Positions 21,428 to 33,991 of a stretch of DNA of 64,000 nt are shown here, in pieces. Each line of letters starts with the position of its first letter. Within the stretch, counting starts at the first letter, position 1. The stretch lies in contig OX393561.1 of assembly GCA_947652115.1 (NCBI GenBank), positions 25,317,691-25,381,690 on the forward strand, in the 5' to 3' direction. A program made the translations under genes and the position numbers. The stretch comes from Blastomussa wellsi (Eukaryota > Cnidaria > Anthozoa > Scleractinia > Plerogyridae). The notes below the pieces were generated by a model, which ran no database searches, was not told the DNA's origin, and saw only the letters and a program-made list of their open reading frames with translations.

Positions 21428-23634
21428 ATGATTTCCAAACTGTCCCTGGTTGCCTTTGCAGTAACCTTTATTTGCATCTCTGCAGCCTGGCTCGATCAGG
21501 TTAGTTTTCATTTTAGGGAAGCCGGAAAGCTGTGGTGGAGAGATTCGCACTCAGCAGATCTCACACTCGACCTCACAGCTCAATTATAAATTGACAGAAA
21601 AGGCGCGCGGCTCCTCCTTCGCAAAGTGCTATTGTGACTGCTGTTTTATTTGAAAACGATGTGGATTTTGTAATCAGTGGTTTCTTTTTATCAGTTAACC
21701 GTCTAATTGATAATTGGTGAGTCAATTAATGCTGACTTTGCATGGACTGTTTTCTAACAGTGTTCTCTTTCTCTCCCGCAGCCGGAGAACCCGCTGTTGA
21801 AAAGAGGTATGAATTGTAGAATCGTACCTTTTATTGTTCAGAACGCTTCCAATAGTAATTGTTCGAATAAATGTCGTGTAGATGTATTTGTTGTCACAGT
21901 TGGTCTGAGGTCTTAACAAATTATCAATTTGCGGGCTTGGCTTTCCGCGTCTTGTATAATAAGTTGTTATCGATCTGGTGTAGTTCAAAATTCACCCAGA
22001 ATTAATTTTGTAACGCTTCCATCAACACTATTTCTTTTATGGAATGTCTTTACGTAATGTATATTGAATTCCTTACTATTTGTCTAGTCCGAGATCACTT
22101 GTTGGCGTTTAATCCCAGAAAATAAGATTTGCTGATAAGTATATAACCTTTCAAAATTCTTAATTTTAGTTCAAAACTCATCGGGTGAATTGTTTTATAG
22201 ACATGTATGTATCAGTTGCCTTAAAATCTTTCTTCAAATTCTCTGTTCACCAAAAGATATTTTGCTTTCTGGTAAATTCTCGTTCGCTTCCTCATTTTTC
22301 CCTTTAGCATGTGGTCCTGATCCAGCAGGCTGCAGCGCTCACAGTTCACACTGTGGTGAGGCGGTCATGAAACAACATTGTCCAGCGACTTGCGGCCAGT
22401 GTAGAAGAGGTAAGAACTGTGGAAATGTACTGCTATTGGTCAGACCGCTTTAACAACAACAATTCTCAGAGCTGTTGGTTTTTGATTGCACGTCATTATT
22501 TTTGTCACTGTTGGATTTTAAATGATCACATTGTTCTCCATGTGAAAAAGTTGCAATCAAATAATTTTTGTCACCAATATGAAGGAAGTGGCATTTTTCT
22601 CTTGATGTAAAATTGAACATGGAAACTGAAGCCAAATCGAAACTGTAAAAATCTTACGTTTAATGCGTGTATTTTTCTTTCTTTTTCACATGATCAACAG
22701 GATTTGAAGACGATCTACAAGCCCGTACGTACAATTCCTTTCCAGTTGTCAACATATTATTCAGTTACTTTTTAGGCTCCGCTCGATTACTAACCGCTCT
22801 TCGTGAAAGGAACTCACGCTCCTCCCCCGAAGGCACTTCTCAGGGAGGAACGCAGACCGGACTCGATAGAGCGGCGGAAATCGAGCCTATCACGATTCTG
22901 AAACTCTTAATTCAAACGTCAGTGGTAGGGGTGACGAGTAGGAAGGAAACTGATTGATTATACTTGTACCTCTATATTGTCTGAACAATGTTTAGCTTCG
23001 TCTTCTTTTCTTTAATTTAAACCAATGAGAAAGAGCTTTTACGACCCCATTTAGGTAAAAAGTACGTGGTTTCTAAATTATTTCTTTGGTTGTGATATAA
23101 ATCTAAAGGAAGTGCTCACTTTTATTCCAAGCTGTCAGTTATTTTAGACAATTGCAAAGAGAAATTAAAAAAAATTCTGATTATTTTTCTTAAGGTGGCC
23201 GGATAGTCAAAAATACCTTTTACTTGAAAACCAAACTTAATTAGACGAAATCAACATCACACTAGTTGCCATGAATGATGACAAAATCAAGCTTTGGTAA
23301 AGTGTCTCAGAGGGTTCTTTTCTTATGACGATAACTGAGAAAAAACGCTAAGTCAATCTGGCAAGAAACAAGTTTTCAGTACAAAAATGATTAGCTGGCA
23401 TTGATAATTTGCAGAGAAAGAAATCTGAAAAGTTGCAATTTGAAAAAAGGGCCTGATTGATATTGTGCCATTAATTTCCCCGTGGGTGTGGGTGATTTTT
23501 CTTTTATCTTTGCTGAGGTCATTACCATCTCACTGGTAAGTCATCACTTGTTTTTGCATTCTTTTTCAGGAAAAATCACTTGTCCCTGCTGGTGGAAGGG
23601 GTGCTTCTGGGGTCAATATCCTAATGATTGTTAA
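21428..23634 (+). CDS. ShKT / Trp-rich cysteine peptide precursor, copy 4
   Basis: Coding exons: 21428-21499, 21782-21806, 22308-22409, 22701-22724 and 23570-23634. The coding sequence is identical to copy 3 and the introns are almost so, differing at scattered single bases such as near 21971 and 22051. Together with the 6500-base period, this makes copies 3 and 4 the youngest duplicate pair in lineage B. Confidence 0.8.
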
Positions 23635-23778
23635 GTTACGCCGTGGACAAGCCAATCAGGAATTTGCCTTTTGTAGTATCAAGAAAACTAAAGTGCAAAT
23701 TTTCAGTAACACTTTAAAGATTTAAAGATTTAAAGTAGAATTTCCATTGTCTGTTTGTTTGTATTTCAGTCCTTAAGA

Positions 23779-23784
23779 AATAAA
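23779..23784 (+). terminator. Poly(A) signal, copy 4
   Basis: AATAAA, 145 bases after the stop codon. Confidence 0.6.
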
Positions 23785-26768
23785 ACCAGAAAGATTAGCA
23801 CCTTAGCATTTGTTTGTTTATTATGGTGGATCTTTTCCTGAGGGAAGCCTTTTGTGTTGGAGAAACAGGGCGTGGGTTAATCTTATCGAGAAAATCAAGC
23901 AGAGTGGCTTATTCCCTTTTTTGATAAACATGTGAAAATTTAAATAAATAAGTTGGTACAAGTTTCGTTTCACTGATAAAAGATAAAAGAAGCACATATT
24001 ATTATTTAATATTTATTAAATTTATATTGTTTTTACGGCCAAGCTGGCTCCGCATGCAAGTTCTCAACGTGAAATTACAGGGCGCATTTAAACGGACCTT
24101 GAAAAAAATGCATCTTTATCACGCTTTTGAAATAATTCATATATGAAATGCGAATGAACATGAAAGTGAGAGCTGATCATCCCAGTGAATTTCCAATTAA
24201 AGCACTACTCACGGAAAAAAAATGAACTCAATAAATTGACATTGCTCCCAATGGGTGGCTTCATGTCTCAGTTTGAAGAGCATCGCACCGGTATCGCGGA
24301 TGTTATGGGTTCGAATCCCGTTTGTGTTATAGAGATCAAGCGAAAAGTCGAATTGTTTTCAATAATGGCCCTACAAAATAATGTGCCACCCTTCGCAAAT
24401 GGGGCGCAGAAGATAATTCGATTTATGTCACTGTTGTAGAAAAAAAGGGGATTCGTGAGAAGGCAGCAATTGATATTTCTACAGATGCTTTGTATGAGAC
24501 AATACAAGAACAGCGTACGATGGACTGGGATGACAGTGGGTACGGTCCAGCGACTTTGTTACCCATTATTGAAGATCGCGTAACCACTTAATGGCACTAA
24601 CCAAATGTAAAATCAGAAAATTTATATTGTTTTAACGACTAAGCTGGCTGAAATTACGGGCGCATTTAAACGGACTGTGAAAACAAATTGTACCGCTTCA
24701 GGCGATTCAAATAGAGATCAAGCGAAAGTTCGAATTCTTCTCAATAAAGGCACAACAAATGTGCCACCCTTCGCAAATGGCGCGCAGAGGTTTATTCGAT
24801 TTCATGTCACTGTTGCAGAAAGTGAAGGAGATTCGTGAGTATGAAGAAATTGATATTTCCATAGACGTTTTGCATGAGTCAATGCAAGAACCGCGTACGA
24901 TGGACTGGGATGACAGAGGGTACGGTCTAGCGACTTTGTTATCCATTTATTGAAGATCGCCTAACCACTTATGGTACTAACCAAACCTAAAATCGATATT
25001 GTGTTAACGTCTAAGCCGGCTTCGCGTGCAAGTTCCCAATTAAAGGGACTGTGAAAACAAAGAGACCATTTCGACGCTTTTGTTATTCTTTTGTGCCGTA
25101 AATATATAAAATAATTCGTACATGAACTGCGGATGTACATGAAAGTGAGAGATGATCATCGCAGTGAATTTCCAATTTAAGCACTACTCACGAGCAAAAA
25201 TGAACTCAATAAATTGACTTCACTCCCAATGTGTGGCTTCATAGCTCAGTTTGTAGTCTACCGCACCGGCGATTTCGAATCGAGTTGATGCCCTGAATTT
25301 TTCCAAGCTTCTTTAATTCCAATTGCTTAAATTGGAATTCACTGCGATAATCATCTCTCACTTTCACCTTTTATTCTTTTGTGTTCATGCTAATCTGCCC
25401 GCCCAACCACCTCACCGCCCAACACAAAAGAATAACAAATGCGTTAGTGAGGTATATTGTACCGCTACAGGCGATTCAAATAGAAATCAAGCGGAAAGGT
25501 CGAGTTCTTCTCAATAAAGGCGCGAAAAATGTGTCACCCTTCGCAAATCGCGCGAAGAGGTTAATTCGATGTTATGTCACTGTTACAGAAAGAGAACTCA
25601 ACGGAATTCGTGAATAGGTAGAATTTGATATTTTTACAGATGTTTTCTATCAGTCAATGCAAGAACAACGTACGATGGACTGGGATGACAGTGGGTACGG
25701 TCTAGTTACTTTGTTACCCATTATTGAAGATCGCGTAACCACTTAAGGGAACTAACCAAATCTAAAATCAGAAAATTTATATTCTTTTTACGTCTAAGCT
25801 GGCTACGCGTGCAAGTTCCCAAGGTGATATCACAGGGCGCAATTAAATTGTACCGCTTCAGGCGATTCAAATAGAGATCAAGCGGAAGGTCGAATTCTTC
25901 TCAATAAAGGCAGAACAAATGTGCGACCCTTCGCAAATGGCGCGTAGAAGTTAATTCGATTTATGTCACTGTTGTAGAAAAAGAAGGGGATACGTGAGAA
26001 GGCAGCAATTGATGTTTGTATCAGTCAATGCGAGAACAACGTACGATGGACTGGGATGACAGTGGGTACGGTCCAGCGACTTTGTTACCCATTATTGAAG
26101 ATCGTGTAACCACTTAATGGAACTAACCAAATCTAAAAATAAGAAATTTATATTGTTTTAACGACTAAGCTGGCTGAACTTACGGGCGCATTTAAACGGA
26201 CTATGAAAACAAATTGTACCGCTTCAGGCGATTCAAATAGAGATCAAGCGAAAGTTCGAATTCTTCTCAATAAAAGCACTACAAATGTGCCACCCTTCGC
26301 AAATGGCGCGCAGAGGTTAATTCCATTTTATGTCACTGTTGCAGAAAGAGGAGGAGATTCGTGAATAGGAAGAAATTGATATTTCTACAGACGTTTTGTA
26401 TGAGTCAATGCAAGAACCGCGTACGATGGACTGGGATGACAGTGGGTACCGTCTAGCGACTTTGTTATCCATTTATTGAAGATCGCGTAACCACTTAATG
26501 GTACTAACCAAATCTAAAATCAGAAAATCTATATTGTGTTAACGTCGAAGCTTGCTTCGCGTGAAAGTTCCCAACGTGAAATTACACGGCGCAATTAAAC
26601 TGACTGTGAAAACAAAGAGACCTTTTCCACGCTTTTATTATTCTTTTTTGACGTAAAGTATAGATTTTGTTGCCTCAGCTCAAGCCCTCTTTCTTCAAAA
26701 CAAAGGCATTCCTCTGTTCGATGGCATGTCAACGCCTTATGCACTAATTCAGCACGCAATAATGTTGT
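23785..26768. repeat. Intergenic spacer 4 (repeat array, 450-bp deletion)
   Basis: Matches spacer 3 until 26662, then jumps to sequence equivalent to 20607. About 450 bases are missing, with a two-base TA overlap at the join. The second inverted-repeat block and its truncated tRNA-like piece are gone. The open DWDD module is at 24451-24591. It also carries GGTATATTGTACC near 25451 where spacers 2 and 3 have the shorter GGGTACC. Confidence 0.75.
24257..24328 (+). pseudogene. tRNA-Thr-like pseudogene, spacer 4
   Basis: Identical to the spacer 2 element. Confidence 0.55.
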
Positions 26769-26776
26769 TATATATT
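26769..26776 (+). promoter_or_regulatory. Candidate TATA box, copy 5
   Basis: TATATATT is kept only 107 bases after the 450-bp deletion join. The predicted noncoding exon would end at 26940. Confidence 0.35.
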
Positions 26777-27483
26777 TTACAATCAGTCATACATGGCAGA
26801 GGGAAAACAATGCGGGTCTTGAGTTTGGTTAGCAACAAACAAACCATTATCCCAATCAAGTTATTTAAACAAGGAACCCAGGCACAGTAAATCAGTTTGT
26901 TTGCTGACCTTAAAGTGGCAAGATCTCAAGAAACCAACTGGTAAGTCAACGCTCCAACGAATTATACTGGCATCGATTTTTTTAACTATTCGAATCAAAG
27001 ACAGGAGCCATCGTGTAGATATTTTCTTTTTTAGGTTTATTATATCCCATTTTCGTTTTTTCAAATTTACAAGTGAAACTGATCATCAAGAACGCGGCGG
27101 GAAAATTGCTGCGGATTTGCTTTTGAAATTCAGAAACTTGCTTAATGCATTTTATACCAAATGATTGCATTGGAGCTCTTGTTAATGATTGGGCATTCGT
27201 TTGATACCATTATTTTAACATCAAATGATTTAGGATGGTAGTATCAATTCAGGTAAAGTACAAGTGGAACCATTCACACGTTATTCCGGGCCGCCAAGGT
27301 ACCTCGGAATTCGTCCAGCGAACAACCTGGCGTTTTTTCTAGCTTAGCCATGGCTGTACAGTGAAGACCGGAATAGATTTAGAATAGATTTTCTTAGTGT
27401 TAAGTCAGGTGATAAACAAATTTATGTTTTTTTCCCAAGAATCATTGGTAAATTTGCACTTTTCTTTTGCAGAAGATTACAGA

Positions 27484-29693
27484 ATGATTTCCAAACTGTC
27501 CCTGGTTGCCTTTGCAGTAACCTTTATTTGCATCTCTGCAGCCTGGCTCGATCAGGTTAGTTTTCATTTTAGGGAAGCCGGAAAGCTGTGGTGGAGAGAT
27601 TCGCACTCAGCAGATCTCACACTCGACCTCACAGCTCAATTATAAATTGACAGAAAAGGCGCGCGGCTCCTCCTTCGCAAAGTGCTATTGTGACTGCTGT
27701 TTTATTTGAAAACGATGTGGATTTTGTAATCAGTGGTTTCTTTTTATCAGTTAACCGTCTAATTGATAATTGGTGAGTCAATTAATGCTGACTTTGCATG
27801 GACTGTTTTCTAACAGTGTTCTCTTTCTCTCCCGCAGCCGGAGAACCCGCTGTTGAAAAGAGGTATGAATTGTAGAATCGTACCTTTTATTGTTCAGAAC
27901 GCTTCCAATAGTAATTGTTCGAATAAATGTCGTGTAGATGTATTTGTTGTCACAGTTGGTCTGAGGTCTTACCAAATTATCAATTTGCGGGCTTGGCTTT
28001 CCGCGGCGTCTTGTATAATAAGTTGTTATCGATCTGGTGTAGTTCAAAATTCACCCAGAATTAATTTTGTAACGCTTCCATCAACACTATTTCTTTTATG
28101 GAATGTCTTCACGTAATGTATATTGAATTCCTTACTATTTGTCTAGTCCGAGATCACTTGTTGGCGTTTAATCCCAGAAAATAAGATTTGCTGATAAGTA
28201 TATAACCTTTCAAAATTCTTAATTTTAGTTCAAAACTCATCGGGTGAATTGTTTTATAGACATGTATGTATCAGTTGCCTTAAAATCTTTCTTCAAATTC
28301 TCTGTTCACCAAAAGATATTTTGGTTTCTGGTAAATTCTCGTTCGCTTCCTCATTTTTCCCTTTAGCATGTGGTCCTGATCCAGCAGGCTGCAGCGCTCA
28401 CAGTTCACACTGTGGTGAGGCGGTCATGAAACAACATTGTCCAGCGACTTGCGGCCAGTGTAGAAGAGGTAAGAACTGTGGAAATGTACTGCTATTGGTC
28501 AGACCGCTTTAACAACAACAATTCTCAGAGCTGTTGGTTTTTGATTGCACGTCATTATTTTTGTCACTGTTGGATTTTAAATGATCACATTGTTCTCCAT
28601 GTGAAAAAGTTGCAATCAAATAATTTTTGTCACCAATATGAAGGAAGTGGCATTTTTCTCTTGATGTAAAATTGAACATGGAAACTGAAGCCAAATCGAA
28701 ACTGTAAAAATCTTACGTTTAATGCGTGTATTTTTCTTTCTTTTTCACATGATCAACAGGATTTGAAGACGATCTACAAGCCCGTACGTACAATTCCTTT
28801 CCAGTTGTCAACATATTATTCAGTTACTTTTTAGGCTCCGCTCGATTACTAACCGCTCTTCGTGAAAGGAACTCACGCTCCTCCCCCGAAGGCACTTCTC
28901 AGGGAGGAACGCAGACCGGACTCGATAGAGCGGCGGAAATCGAGCCTATCACGATTCTGAAACTCTTAATTCAAACGTCAGTGGTAGGGGTGACGAGTAG
29001 GAAGGAAACTGATTGATTATACTTGTACCTCTATATTGTCTGAACAATGTTTAGCTTCGTCTTCTTTTCTTTAATTTAAACCAATGAGAAAGAGCTTTTA
29101 CGACCCCATTTAGGTAAAAAGTACGTGGTTTCTAAATTATTTCTTTGGCTGTGATATAAATCTAAAGGAAGTGCTCACTTTTATTCCAAGCTGTCAGTTA
29201 TTTTAGACAATTGCAAAGAGAAATTAAAAAAAATTCTGATTATTTTTCTTAAGGTGGCCGGATAGTCAAAAATACCTTTTACTTGAAAACCAAACTTAAT
29301 TAGACGAAATCAACATCACACTAGTTGCCATGAATGATGACAAAATCAAGCTTTGGTAAAGTGTCTCAGAGGGTTCTTTTCTTATGACGATAACTGAGAA
29401 AAAACGCTAAGTCAATCTGGCAAGAAACAAGTTTTCAGTACAAAAATGATTAGCTGGCATTGATAATTTGCAGAGAAAGAAATCTGAAAAGTTGCAATTT
29501 GAAAAAAGGGCCTGATTGATATTGTGCCATTAATTTCCCCGTGGGTGTGGGTGATTTTTCTTTTATCTTTGCTGAGGTCATTACCATCTCACTGGTAAGT
29601 CATCACTTGTTTTTGCATTCTTTTTCAGGAAAAATCACTTGTCCCTGCTGGTGGAAGGGGTGCTTCTGGGGTCAATATCCTAATGATTGTTAA
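27484..29693 (+). CDS. ShKT / Trp-rich cysteine peptide precursor, copy 5
   Basis: Coding exons: 27484-27555, 27838-27862, 28367-28468, 28760-28783 and 29629-29693. Lineage B, with the same predicted protein as copies 3 and 4 (His before the third Cys). Intron 2 has a three-base insertion near 28005, and the base before exon 3 at 28323 matches lineages A and C rather than B. The upstream region is cut short by the spacer 4 deletion, but the promoter-proximal block and all splice sites remain. Confidence 0.8.
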
Positions 29694-29837
29694 GTTACGC
29701 CGTGGACAAGCCAATCAGGAATTTGCCTTTTGTAGTATCAAGAAAACTAAAGTGCAAATTTTCAGTAACACTTTAAAGATTTAAAGATTTAAAGTGGAAT
29801 TTCCATTGTCTGTTTGTTTGTATTTCAGTCCTTAAGA

Positions 29838-29843
29838 AATAAA
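29838..29843 (+). terminator. Poly(A) signal, copy 5
   Basis: AATAAA, 145 bases after the stop codon. Confidence 0.6.
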
Positions 29844-32800
29844 ACCAGAAAGATTAGCACCTTAGCATTTGTTTGTTTATTATGGTGGATCTTTTCCTGA
29901 GGGAAGCCTTTTGTGTTGGAGAAACAGGGCGTGGGTTAATCTTATCGAGAAAATCAAGCAGAGTGGCTTATTCCCTTTTTTGATAAACATGTGAAAATTT
30001 AAATAAATAAGTTGGTACAAGTTTCGTTTCACTGATAAAAGATAAAAGAAGCACATATTATTATTTAATATTTATTAAATTTATATTGTTTTTACGGCCA
30101 AGCTGGCTCCGCATGCAAGTTCTCAACGTGAAATTACAGGGCGCATTTAAACGGACCTTGAAAAAAATGCATCTTTATCACGCTTTTGAAATAATTCATA
30201 TATGAAATGCGAATGAACATGAAAGTGAGAGCTGATCATCCCAGTGAATTTCCAATTAAAGCACTACTCACGGAAAAAAAATGAACTCAATAAATTGACA
30301 TTGCTCCCAATGGGTGGCTTCATGTCTCAGTTTGAAGAGCATCGCACCGGTATCGCGGATGTTATGGGTTCGAATCCCGTTTGTGTTATAGAGATCAAGC
30401 GAAAAGTCGAATTGTTTTCAATAATGGCCCTACAAAATAATGTGCCACCCTTCGCAAATGGGGCGCAGAAGATAATTCGATTTATGTCACTGTTGTAGAA
30501 AAAAAGGGGATTCGTGAGAAGGCAGCAATTGATATTTCTACAGATGCTTTGTATGAGACAATACAAGAACAGCGTACGATGGACTGGGATGACAGTGGGT
30601 ACGGTCCAGCGACTTTGTTACCCATTATTGAAGATCGCGTAACCACTTAATGGCACTAACCAAATGTAAAATCAGAAAATTTATGTTGTTTTAACGACTA
30701 AGCTGGCTGAAATTACGGGCGCATTTCAACGGACTGTGAAAACAAATTGTACCGCTTCAGGCGATTCAAATAGAGATCAAGCGAAAGTTCGAATTCTTCT
30801 CAATAAAGGCACAACAAATGTGCCACCCTTCGCAAATGGCGCGCAGAGGTTAATTCGATTTCATGTCACTGTTGCAGAAAGGGAAGGAGATTCGTGAGTA
30901 TGAAGAAATTGATATTTCCATAGACGTTTTGCATGAGTCAATGCAAGAACCGCGTACGATGGACTGGGATGACAGAGGGTACGGTCTAGCGACTTTGTTA
31001 TCCATTTATTGAAGATCGCCTAACCACTTATGGTACTAACCAAACCTAAAATCGATATTGTGTTAACGTCTAAGCCGGCTTCGCGTGCAAGTTCCCAATT
31101 AAAGGGACTGTGAAAACAAAGAGACCATTTCGACGCTTTTGTTATTCTTTTGTGACGTAAATATATAAAATAATTCGTACATGAACTGCGGATGTACATG
31201 AAAGTGAGAGATGATCATCGCAGTGAATTTCCAATTTAAGCACTACTCGCGAGCAAAAATGAACTCAATAAATTGACTTCACTCCCAATGTGTGGCTTCA
31301 TAGCTCAGTTTGTAGTCTACCGCACCGGCGATTTCGAATCGAGTTGATGCCCTGAATTTTTCCAAGCTTCTTTAATTCCAATTGCTTAAATTGGAATTCA
31401 CTGCGATAATCATCTCTCACTTTCACCTTTTATTCTTTTGTGTTCATGCTAATCTGCCCGCCCAACCACCTCACCGCCCAACACAAAAGAATAACAAATG
31501 CGTTAGTGAGGTATATTGTACCGCTACAGGCGATTCAAATAGAAATCAAGCGGAAAGGTCGAGTTCTTCTCAATAAAGGCGCGAAAAATGTGTCACCCTT
31601 CGCAAATCGCGCGAAGAGGTTAATTCGATGTTATGTCACTGTTACAGAAAGAGAACTCAACGGAATTCGTGAATAGGTAGAATTTGATATTTTTACAGAT
31701 GTTTTCTATCAGTCAATGCAAGAACAACGTACGATGGACTGGGATGACAGTGGGTACGGTCTAGTTACTTTGTTACCCATTATTGAAGATCGCGTAACCA
31801 CTTAAGGGAACTAACCAAATCTAAAATCAGAAAATTTATATTCTTTTTACGTCTAAGCTGGCTACGCGTGCAAGTTCCCAAGGTGATATCACAGGGCGCA
31901 ATTAAATTGTACCGCTTCAGGCGATTCAAATAGAGATCAAGCGGAAGGTCGAATTCTTCTCAATAAAGGCACAACAAATGTGCGACCCTTCGCAAATGGC
32001 GCGTAGAAGTTAATTCGATTTATGTCACTGTTGTAGAAAAAGAAGGGGATACGTGAGAAGGCAGCAATTGATATTTGTATCAGTCAATGCGAGAACAACG
32101 TACGATGGACTGGGATGACAGTGGGTACGGTCCAGCGACTTTGTTACCCATTATTGAAGATCGTGTAACCACTTAATGGAACTAACCAAATCTAAAAATA
32201 AGAAATTTATATTGTTTTAACGACTAAGCTGGCTGAACTTACGGGCGCATTTAAACGGACTATGAAAACAAATTGTACCGCTTCAGGCGATTCAAATAGA
32301 GATCAAGCGAAAGTTCGAATTCTTCTCAATAAAGGCACAACAAATGTGCCACCCTTCGCAAATGGCGCGCAGAGGTTAATTCCATTTTATGTCACTGTTG
32401 CAGAAAGAGGAGGAGATTCGTGGATAGGAAGAAATTGATATTTCTACAGACGTTTTGTATGAGTCAATGCAAGAACCGCGTACGATGGACTGGGATGACA
32501 GTGGGTACCGTCTAGCGACTTTGTTATCCATTTATTGAAGATCGCGTAACCACTTAATGGTACTAACCAAATCTAAAATCAGAAAATCTATATTGTGTTA
32601 ACGTCGAAGCTTGCTTCGCGTGAAAGTTCCCAACGTGAAATTACACGGCGCAATTAAACTGACTGTGAAAACAAAGAGACCTTTTCCACGCTTTTATTAT
32701 TCTTTTTTGACGTAAAGTATATGAAATAATACGTATAGCAACTGCGGATGTACATGAAAGTGAGAGGTGGTCATCCCAGTGAATTTCCAATTTAAGCACT

Positions 32801-33277
32801 ACTCACGAGCAAAAATGAACTCAATAAATTGACTTCACTCCCAATGGGTGGCTTCACAGATCAGTTTGTAGTGTACCGCACCGGCGATTTCGAATCCCGT
32901 TGACGCCCTTCTTTAATTCCAATTGCATAAATTGGAAATTCACTGCGATAATCATCTCTCACTTTCACCTTTTATTCGTTTGCGTTCATGCTAATCTGCC
33001 CGCCCAATACAAAAGGATAACAAATGCGCGAGAAAGGTATATTGTACCGCTACAGGCGACTCAAATAGAAATCAAGCGAAAGGTTGAATTCTTCTCAGTA
33101 AAGTGAAACCAAAATACATTTTCTCATTTAATATGTTAATCAATCTGAAAAGGAGAGGGCAAACTTTGTTAGATTTTGTTGCCTCAACTCAAGCCCTCTT
33201 TCTTCAAAACAAAGGCATTCCTCTGTTCGATGGCATGTCAACGCCTTATGCACTAATTCAGCACGCAATAATGTTGT
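29844..33277. repeat. Intergenic spacer 5 (repeat array)
   Basis: Same order as spacer 2. The open DWDD module is at 30510-30650 and inverted-repeat blocks are at about 31197-31425 and 32753-32967. The tail after about 33180 switches to the lineage C form (GCCTCAACTC for GCCTCAGCTC), so a lineage boundary lies in or just before the promoter region of copy 6. Confidence 0.7.
30316..30387 (+). pseudogene. tRNA-Thr-like pseudogene, spacer 5
   Basis: Identical to the spacer 2 element. Confidence 0.55.
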
Positions 33278-33285
33278 TATATATT
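33278..33285 (+). promoter_or_regulatory. Candidate TATA box, copy 6
   Basis: TATATATT; the predicted noncoding exon would end at 33449. Confidence 0.35.
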
Positions 33286-33991
33286 TTACAATCAGTCATA
33301 CATGGCAGAGGGAAAACAATGCGGGTCTTGAGTTTGGTTAGCAACAAACAAACCATTATCCCAATCAAGTTATTTAAACAAGGAACCCAGGCACAGTAAA
33401 TCAGTTTGTTTGCTGACCTTCAAGTGGCAAGATCTCAAGAAACCAACTGGTAAGTCAACGCTCCAACGAATTATACTGGCATCGATTTTTTTAACTATTC
33501 GAATCAAAGACAGCAGCCATCGTGTAGATATTTTCTTCTTTAGGTTTATTATATCCCATTTTCGTTTTTTCAAATTTACAAGTGAAACCGATCATCAAGA
33601 ACGCGGCGGGAAAATTGCTTCGGATTTGCTTTTGAAATTCAGAAACTTGCTTAATGCATTTTATACCAAATGATTGCATTGACGCTCTTGTTAATGATTG
33701 GGCATTCGTTTGATACCATTATTTTAACATCAAATGATTTAGGATGGTAGTATCAATTCAGGTAAAGTACAAGTGGAACCATTCACAGGTTATTCCAGGC
33801 CGCCAAGGTACCTCGGAATTCGTCCAGCGAACAACCTGGCGTTTTTTCTAGCTTAGCCATGGCTGTACAGTGAAGACCGGAATAGATTTAGAATAGATTT
33901 TCTTAGTGTTAAGTCAGGTGATAAACAAATTTGTGTTTTTTCCCAAGAATCATTGGTAAATTTGCACTTTTCTTTTGCAGAAGATTACAGA

